A stretch of DNA of 10,322 nucleotides from positions 1 to 10,322 of the forward strand of contig DGTC01000008.1 of NCBI GenBank assembly GCA_002394205.1. Direction: 5' to 3'. The notes below the pieces were generated by a model. It was given only the letters and a program-made list of their open reading frames with translations, was not told the DNA's origin and made no database searches. The stretch is from Lachnospira sp. UBA4346 (GTDB lineage Bacteria > Bacillota > Clostridia > Lachnospirales > Lachnospiraceae). Position numbers and translations under genes: made by a program. This document shows positions 6,270 to 10,322 of this stretch, in pieces; position 1 is the stretch's first letter; each line of letters opens with the position of its first letter.

Positions 6270-6767
6270 ATGTTTGAGATAAGTGAAAAGGTTGTTTATG
6301 GCGTTTTGGGAGCTTGTGAGATTGTCGATATTGCAACGCCGCCAATTAAAGGGATTGAGGGCAACTATTATTTCTTACAGCCAATTTATGACAGTAAGGG
6401 AATTATATATTCTCCGGTCGACGGCAATCATACATTGGCGATGAGAACAATTATCAGCCATAATAAGGCAGAAGAACTCGTAGAGCGTGCTAAGAATTGC
6501 AAAGAAGATGATGCATTAAATGAGAAAATATCACCATCACAATATGATGATATGATTAAATCACAGGATGTAGATATTTTGTTACATATGGTTCGTTTTC
6601 TATATGATACAAAGATTGAGCGTGCAAAGGATTTAAGAAAGATGAAATCAATTGATAGTCGTATGCTTACGATGGCAAAGAAGTTATTGTATGGAGAACT
6701 TGCAGTTGCGTTAGAACGTGATCTACAAGAGGTTACAGAGGAAATGGACAGTTATTTGGGAAGATAA
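6270..6767 (+). CDS. CarD/CdnL-family RNA polymerase-binding regulator
   Basis: The 165-residue cytoplasmic protein has the CarD/CdnL/TRCF layout. Residues 1-65 form the Tudor-like RNA-polymerase-binding domain, with MFEISEKVVYGVLGACEIVD, then a YYFLQPIYDSKGIIYSPVD core and the MRTIIS end. A helical C-terminal region follows, with KERAKDLRKMKS-like basic segments near residues 113-125. Family members bind the RNA polymerase beta subunit and act at promoter opening, often on rRNA or stress genes. AAGGAAGGAAG at 6253-6263 precedes the start. The gene has its own promoter and probably extends its transcript toward the deacetylase gene 94 bases downstream. Confidence 0.88.
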   Translation: MFEISEKVVYGVLGACEIVDIATPPIKGIEGNYYFLQPIYDSKGIIYSPVDGNHTLAMRTIISHNKAEELVERAKNCKEDDALNEKISPSQYDDMIKSQDVDILLHMVRFLYDTKIERAKDLRKMKSIDSRMLTMAKKLLYGELAVALERDLQEVTEEMDSYLGR

Positions 6768-6818
6768 AAGGATACAGATATCTGACTATATTGTGTTAGG
6801 ATGCGAATACCTGAACAA

Positions 6819-6842
6819 ATGCTGCATATAATAGTACAGCAT
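6819..6842 (+). promoter_or_regulatory. Possible promoter and hairpin before the deacetylase gene
   Basis: A perfect TATAAT is at 6827-6832, but no good -35 element lies 16-18 bases upstream. The same stretch sits in the loop of a 6-bp hairpin, ATGCTG (6819-6824) with CAGCAT (6837-6842). Either a weak promoter or an intercistronic hairpin is possible. Confidence 0.25.
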
Positions 6843-6861
6843 AAGAAGGAAGCGTGATGTT

Positions 6862-7596
6862 ATGAAACAGAGTATTTGGCATCGGATTTATAGTAGGATT
6901 TGTATTTTGGAAGTGTTTTGTGGGATGATTCTGACAGGTCTGGTGCTGCAGAACCATAATCGTATATTTGGCTTGAATGAGAAGTCAAAAGAGGTAATAG
7001 CTCAGGCGTCGGATGATACAGACTATGGATATCGTCGTTATGAAAACCGCATTGCACTGACATTCGATGATGGACCTGCAGCGGAAACAACAGAAGAATT
7101 ATTAGAAGGACTAAAGGAACGTGGTGTGCATGCTACGTTCTTTTTTATTGGAGAAAGTGCACAAAAACATCCGGAAATCGTTCAAAAAGCACAGCAGGAA
7201 GGGCATTTGATTGGAAATCATACATATTCACATGTTCAATTGGAAAATTGTTCAATTGAAGCTGCCAGACGGGAAATTGTACAGACAAATGAAGTGATGG
7301 AACAAATTACAGGAGTTATTCCGAAGTATATTCGTCCGCCATATGGAGATTATTCGAATCAATTGCTCTCAGAGGTAAATATGATACCGGTGTTGTGGAG
7401 TATTGATCCGAAGGACTGGGAGCGCACAGATGTATCAAATATGGTACGTGAGATTGTATCAGATGCAAAAGATGGAGATATTATTTTATTTCATGATATT
7501 TATAAAACATCTGTTGTGGCAGCACTTGAAGTTGTTGATATTTTGCAGGATAGAGGATATGTGTTTGTGACGGTAGATGAATTGTTGCTGGATTAA
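6862..7596 (+). CDS. Membrane-anchored polysaccharide deacetylase (NodB/CE4 family)
   Basis: The enzyme should remove acetyl groups from an N-acetylated cell-wall or surface polysaccharide, most likely peptidoglycan. Residues 12-30 form one hydrophobic segment after a short basic N-terminus, so it is probably a signal anchor with the catalytic domain outside. All five CE4 motifs are present: TFDDGP at 67-72, metal-binding HTYSH at 120-124, RPPYG at 158-162, DPKDW at 182-186, and the catalytic-base His in LFHDIY at 209-214. The domain ends near residue 244 with no added wall-binding domain. AAGGAAG at 6846-6852 fits the start. It resembles PdaA/PdaB-type enzymes, but the exact substrate cannot be read from sequence. 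Confidence 0.92.
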   Translation: MKQSIWHRIYSRICILEVFCGMILTGLVLQNHNRIFGLNEKSKEVIAQASDDTDYGYRRYENRIALTFDDGPAAETTEELLEGLKERGVHATFFFIGESAQKHPEIVQKAQQEGHLIGNHTYSHVQLENCSIEAARREIVQTNEVMEQITGVIPKYIRPPYGDYSNQLLSEVNMIPVLWSIDPKDWERTDVSNMVREIVSDAKDGDIILFHDIYKTSVVAALEVVDILQDRGYVFVTVDELLLD

Positions 7597-7600
7597 AAAA

Positions 7601-7630
7601 TTGACATATGATATAAAAATATAATATAAT
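7601..7630 (+). promoter_or_regulatory. Consensus sigma-A promoter before xth
   Basis: TTGACA at 7601-7606 and TATAAT at 7625-7630 match both consensus hexamers exactly, with an 18-base spacer. This is the strongest promoter in the window. It starts five bases after the deacetylase stop. Transcription should begin near 7637, about 200 bases before the xth start codon. Confidence 0.85.
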
Positions 7631-7636
7631 AAAGTT

Positions 7637-7790
7637 GTAAATTGATATGGTATATGTAAGTCTACATTCAATTATTGTTTCTAATAGTAAATGGAATATC
7701 AGTTAAAATAATACGCATAACAGATATAGGTAAGGATTAGCCAGACGAGTGTTATCTACAATTAGATATAGCTGTCTGGCTGTTTTGTTA
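7637..7790 (+). ncRNA. Candidate small RNA or attenuated leader
   Basis: A perfect promoter is followed by about 150 bases with no useful reading frame. The longest is an unsupported 19-codon frame at about 7654. The stretch ends in a terminator-like hairpin at 7739-7781 with GTTTTGTT after it. It could be a free small RNA or an attenuated leader of xth. AGATATAG occurs twice (7722-7729 and 7764-7771), and each copy can pair with TATCT at 7753-7757, which could allow switching. I could not match it to 6S RNA, SRP RNA or a purine riboswitch. Confidence 0.4.
7739..7787 (+). terminator. Terminator-like hairpin before xth
   Basis: AGCCAGAC (7739-7746) pairs perfectly with GTCTGGCT (7774-7781), and an inner TATCT (7753-7757) pairs with AGATA (7764-7768). 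GTTTTGTTATTT follows. The T-run is interrupted, so termination may be partial. Confidence 0.55.
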
Positions 7791-7838
7791 TTTGAAGCGT
7801 TGTTAAATATGTATTTATCAGAAAAAAAGGAGAATATC

Positions 7839-8594
7839 ATGAAATTAGTATCATGGAATGTAAATGGAATTCGAGCCTGTGTACAGAAAGGCTTCTTAGA
7901 TTATTTTCATCAGGCAGATGCGGATGTATTTTGTATACAGGAAAGTAAGATGCAGGAGGGACAGTTAGAATTAGAACTTCCGGGTTATTATCAGTATTGG
8001 AATTATGCACAGAAGAAAGGATATTCCGGTACTGCCATTTTTACAAAGAAGGAACCGTTGCAGGTTACTTACGGAATGGGAATCGAGGAGCATGACACGG
8101 AGGGGCGTGTGATTACATTAGAGTATGAAAATTATTATATGGTAACAGTCTACACACCGAATTCTCAGTCAGAGCTTGCAAGATTAGAGTATCGGATGAA
8201 GTGGGAGGATGATTTCAAGGCGTATTTATTGCAGTTGGATGCGAAAAAGCCGGTTATCGTATGTGGAGATATGAATGTCGCACATGAGGAAATTGATTTG
8301 AAGAATCCGAAGACCAATCGTAAGAATGCAGGATTTACCGATGAGGAGCGTGGTAAGTTTACACAGCTTCTGGCAGCAGGATTTACAGATACGTTTCGTT
8401 CACAGCATCCGGATTTGGAAGGAATCTATTCCTGGTGGTCATATCGTTTTCAGGCAAGAGCAAAGAATGCAGGATGGCGTATAGACTATTTCCTAATATC
8501 AAACCGCCTTGCAGAAAGAATGACGGGTACGGCGATTGATACGCAGGTTCTGGGTTCTGACCACTGTCCGGTTATATTGGAAATAGATTTATAA
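7839..8594 (+). CDS. xth: Exodeoxyribonuclease III / AP endonuclease
   Basis: The 251-residue enzyme of the exonuclease-endonuclease-phosphatase fold acts in base excision repair, cutting at abasic sites and trimming 3' ends with Mg2+. Visible active-site residues are Asn7 in SWNVNG, Glu35 in IQESK, Tyr105 in VYTPNS, Asp144 and Asn146 in CGDMNVAH, and the closing Asp241-His242 in GSDHCP. The WWSYR and WRIDYF segments are also standard. Length matches Bacillus ExoA. I chose ATG 7839 because AAAGGAG at 7826-7832 lies six bases before it and it gives the family N-terminus MKLVSWN. The open frame reaches back to a GTG at 7749, but that part overlaps the terminator hairpin and has no homology. Confidence 0.96.
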   Translation: MKLVSWNVNGIRACVQKGFLDYFHQADADVFCIQESKMQEGQLELELPGYYQYWNYAQKKGYSGTAIFTKKEPLQVTYGMGIEEHDTEGRVITLEYENYYMVTVYTPNSQSELARLEYRMKWEDDFKAYLLQLDAKKPVIVCGDMNVAHEEIDLKNPKTNRKNAGFTDEERGKFTQLLAAGFTDTFRSQHPDLEGIYSWWSYRFQARAKNAGWRIDYFLISNRLAERMTGTAIDTQVLGSDHCPVILEIDL

Positions 8595-8609
8595 AAAGCA
8601 ATAAAACAC

Positions 8610-8638
8610 TTGCAAAATAAAAAGAAAACATATATTAT
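8610..8638 (+). promoter_or_regulatory. Promoter of the T-box/valS unit
   Basis: TTGCAA at 8610-8615 and TATTAT at 8633-8638 have a 17-base spacer. The start would be near 8645, about 70 bases before stem I of the T-box. A 6-bp hairpin, ACAGAC (8646-8651) with GTCTGT (8661-8666), followed by TTATT, lies at the predicted start. It may instead be a weak terminator for xth. Confidence 0.6.
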
Positions 8639-8713
8639 AGAACATACAGACAAAATGAATGTCTGTTTATTAGATGTTTCTGTTGAGAAACTACTATATT
8701 TATAAAGCAATGA

Positions 8714-8982
8714 CAAAGAGGAGTATTCTTAAGACACTGACAGAGAAGATGGTTCACAGGCTGTAAGACCGTCACAGATTGGGTTAGGAAGAAGGTAGCT
8801 TTGGAGCAATATAACTGAACGTATTGTCGCTTGAACAGAGTGACTTGTGAAGTAAGTTATATCGGGTGATTTCCGTTATCGAATTGAGAGAATGATGATT
8901 GCAAATGTAATGATCGTTGAACAAAGGTGGTACCGCGTAGAATAACGCCCTTTGCAGAAAGTGATTTCTGTGAAGGGCTTTT
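8714..8982 (+). promoter_or_regulatory. Valine T-box riboswitch leader
   Basis: Uncharged tRNA-Val should bind this RNA and switch on valS. Stem I begins with CAAAG (8714-8718), pairing with CTTTG (8799-8803). The AGTA motif is at 8722-8725, and TTCTTAA (8726-8732) pairs with TTAGGAA (8784-8790). The specifier-loop strand reads GAAGGTAG at 8791-8798, and GTA at 8795-8797 fits the valine codon. Stem II is ATATAACT (8809-8816) with AGTTATAT (8855-8862). The T-box sequence AAGGTGGTACCGCG is at 8924-8937. Its TGGT bulge would pair with an ACCA tRNA end. The antiterminator pairs CAAAGG (8922-8927) with CCTTTG (8949-8954) and GCG (8935-8937) with CGC (8946-8948), which excludes the terminator. An alternative reading of the triplet, GGT (glycine), is disfavoured by the downstream gene. 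Confidence 0.93.
8947..8982 (+). terminator. T-box regulatory terminator
   Basis: GCCCTTTGCAGAAA (8947-8960) pairs with TTTCTGTGAAGGGC (8965-8978), 14 pairs including two G-U, with loop GTGA and a short TTTT. Its 5' arm is shared with the antiterminator. The T-run is short and merges directly into repeat copy B. Confidence 0.88.
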
Positions 8983-9050
8983 ATATTATAGGAAACTTCG
9001 TTCCTATAATATAAAAATGTTCCGCAGGATGTGCCGAGGCACATTTTTTG
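8979..9050. repeat. Structured dispersed repeat, copy B, with terminator-like hairpin
   Basis: Copy B opens with a perfect 16-bp stem (8979-8994 with 9001-9016) and loop ACTTCG. A second hairpin, ATGTGCC (9029-9035) with GGCACAT (9038-9044), follows and runs into six T residues, which resembles a compact terminator. AAAAATGT (9013-9020) can also pair with ACATTTTT (9041-9048), enclosing TCC-GCA-GGA. It shares 52 of 62 aligned columns with copy A. It lies between the T-box terminator and valS, so it is transcribed in every valS message. Confidence 0.75.
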
Positions 9051-9095
9051 TTTTGATTGTGCATTTGTTTCAAAATAAGAAAGGACATTGGGAAA

Positions 9096-10322
9096 ATGAG
9101 TAAGGAATTAGAAAAAACTTATAATTCTGCTGATATTGAAGATAGATTATATCAGAAGTGGATTGACAAGAAATATTTTCATGCAGAGGTAGATCGCAGC
9201 AAAAAGCCATTTACGATTGTTATGCCGCCTCCAAATATTACAGGTAAACTTCATATGGGACATGCGTTAGATAATACCATGCAGGATATCTTAATTCGTT
9301 TTAAGAGAATGCAGGGGTATGAAGCACTCTGGGTTCCGGGAACAGACCATGCAAGTATTTCTACAGAGGTTAAGGTTACCAATGCACTAAAGGATGAAGG
9401 CATTGATAAGCACGAGCTTGGCAGAGAAGGCTTCTTAAAGAGAACCTGGGAATGGAAGAAAGAATACGGCGGAACCATTACGAGCCAGTTAAGAAAGATT
9501 GGTTCATCTTGTGATTGGGACAGAGAACGTTTCACAATGGACGAAGGCTGTTCAGAAGCCGTTCAGGAAGTATTTATCAAGTTATACGAAAAAGGATTAA
9601 TTTACAAGGGGTCAAGAATTGTCAACTGGTGTCCGGTATGTAATACTTCTATTTCAGATGCGGAAGTAGAGCATGAAGAACAGGCTGGACATTTCTGGCA
9701 TATCAACTATCCAATCGCCGGTGAAGAGGGAAGATTTGTTGAAATTGCAACAACGCGTCCGGAAACACTTCTTGGTGATAGTGCACTTGCAGTAAATCCA
9801 GATGATGACCGTTATAAGGATCTCGTAGGCAAGATGGTTAATCTTCCATTAACAGACCGTCAGATTCCAATTATTGCTGATCCATATGTTGATAAGGAAT
9901 TTGGTACAGGTGTTGTTAAGATTACACCGGCACATGATCCGAACGACTTTGAAGTTGGTAAGAGACATAATCTTCCAGAAATTAACATTATGAATGATGA
10001 TGCAACAATTAACAATCTTGGTGGCAAGTATGCCGGTATGGATCGTTATGAAGCACGTAAGGCAATGGTTGCAGATCTCGATGCACTTGGATTACTTGTT
10101 TGCGTGGAAGATCATACACATAATGTTGGTACACATGACAGATGTAAGACAACAGTAGAGCCGATGATTAAGCAGCAGTGGTTTGTTAAGATGGATGAAC
10201 TGATTAAGCCAGCTGTAGAAGCAGTTAAGAACGGTGATATTGAATTGATGCCGGCATCTATGGATAAGACATATTTTAACTGGACAGATAATATCAGAGA
10301 CTGGTGTATCTCAAGACAGCTC
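9096..10322 (+). CDS. valS: Valyl-tRNA synthetase, 3' partial
   Basis: This class I synthetase charges tRNA-Val in the cytoplasm. The window holds the first 409 codons of an expected 870-880. The HIGH motif appears as HMGH at residues 53-56, within PPPNITGKLHMGHAL. GTDHASI is also in the Rossmann domain. NWCPVCNTSISDAEVE and the editing-domain TTRPETLLGD (TTRPE at 219-223) follow. THDRCKTTVEP and DWCISRQL mark the return toward the catalytic domain. KMSKS lies beyond the window. The family ID as ValRS rather than IleRS or LeuRS rests on PPPNITG and GTDHASI, and the valine specifier upstream agrees. AAAGGA at 9080-9085 lies ten bases before ATG. Expression is controlled by the T-box leader. 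Confidence 0.97.
   Translation, partial: MSKELEKTYNSADIEDRLYQKWIDKKYFHAEVDRSKKPFTIVMPPPNITGKLHMGHALDNTMQDILIRFKRMQGYEALWVPGTDHASISTEVKVTNALKDEGIDKHELGREGFLKRTWEWKKEYGGTITSQLRKIGSSCDWDRERFTMDEGCSEAVQEVFIKLYEKGLIYKGSRIVNWCPVCNTSISDAEVEHEEQAGHFWHINYPIAGEEGRFVEIATTRPETLLGDSALAVNPDDDRYKDLVGKMVNLPLTDRQIPIIADPYVDKEFGTGVVKITPAHDPNDFEVGKRHNLPEINIMNDDATINNLGGKYAGMDRYEARKAMVADLDALGLLVCVEDHTHNVGTHDRCKTTVEPMIKQQWFVKMDELIKPAVEAVKNGDIELMPASMDKTYFNWTDNIRDWCISRQL

Noticed and set aside
7637..7740. Purine riboswitch suggested by GATATGG
   Set aside because: The conserved loop sequences and junction residues of the purine aptamer are missing.
7749..7838. N-terminal extension of xth from GTG 7749
   Set aside because: It overlaps the terminator-like hairpin, lacks a ribosome binding site and adds residues absent from ExoIII proteins. 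ATG 7839 has AAAGGAG and the family N-terminus.
8784..9044. 86-residue reading frame on the - strand
   Set aside because: It covers the T-box and repeat copy B, has no ribosome binding site and shows no recognisable protein features.
1..10322. CRISPR array, tRNA or rRNA gene, transposase, phage or defence genes
   Set aside because: No regularly spaced repeats, no tRNA or rRNA sequence, and no coding signal for mobile or defence functions was seen on either strand.

Overview
The window reads as chromosomal DNA of a low-G+C Gram-positive anaerobe, most likely a member of the Lachnospiraceae (Clostridia). This rests on strong AGGAG-type ribosome binding sites, A+T-rich intergenic DNA with near-consensus sigma-A promoters, a T-box in front of a tRNA synthetase gene, a CarD-family regulator, and a Lys/Ala-rich protein with a C-terminal domain that I recognise as DUF6465-like, which I know mainly from Lachnospiraceae. 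Nearly all genes lie on the + strand.

Bases 1-4269 hold the distal part of a tryptophan operon: trpG (its first few codons lie before the window), trpC, trpF, trpB and trpA. Together they take chorismate, and later phosphoribosyl-anthranilate, to tryptophan. trpD, which would act between TrpG and TrpF/TrpC, is absent between trpG and trpC, so it must lie elsewhere. trpB and trpA overlap by one base. trpF and trpB are separated by 154 bases that contain a nested inverted repeat.

Bases 4270-5796 hold three small genes. The first is a 104-residue protein of unknown function, behind a clear promoter and a long stem-loop leader. The second is an HPr-like phosphocarrier that keeps the His and Ser phosphorylation sites but has lost the Arg next to the His. 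The third is the DUF6465-like protein with a histone-H1-like tail. A strong intrinsic terminator closes this group.

Bases 5797-6269 have no intact gene. They contain a zinc-ribbon gene remnant, an intrinsic terminator, copy A of a small structured repeat, and the promoter of the carD-like gene. Bases 6270-8594 carry the CarD-family regulator, a membrane-anchored NodB-type polysaccharide deacetylase, and an exodeoxyribonuclease III. A textbook promoter and a hairpin between the last two suggest a small RNA or an attenuated leader.

Bases 8595-10322 hold a valine T-box riboswitch (apparent GUA specifier, and an antiterminator and terminator that exclude each other), copy B of the same repeat, and the first 409 codons of valS. 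Copy B sits between the T-box terminator and valS and carries its own hairpin with a T-run, so the synthetase gene may have a second transcriptional barrier. Most of the window is ordinary housekeeping DNA. The points most worth checking are the repeat pair behind terminators, the altered HPr, the candidate RNA before xth, and the orphan 104-residue gene with its leader.
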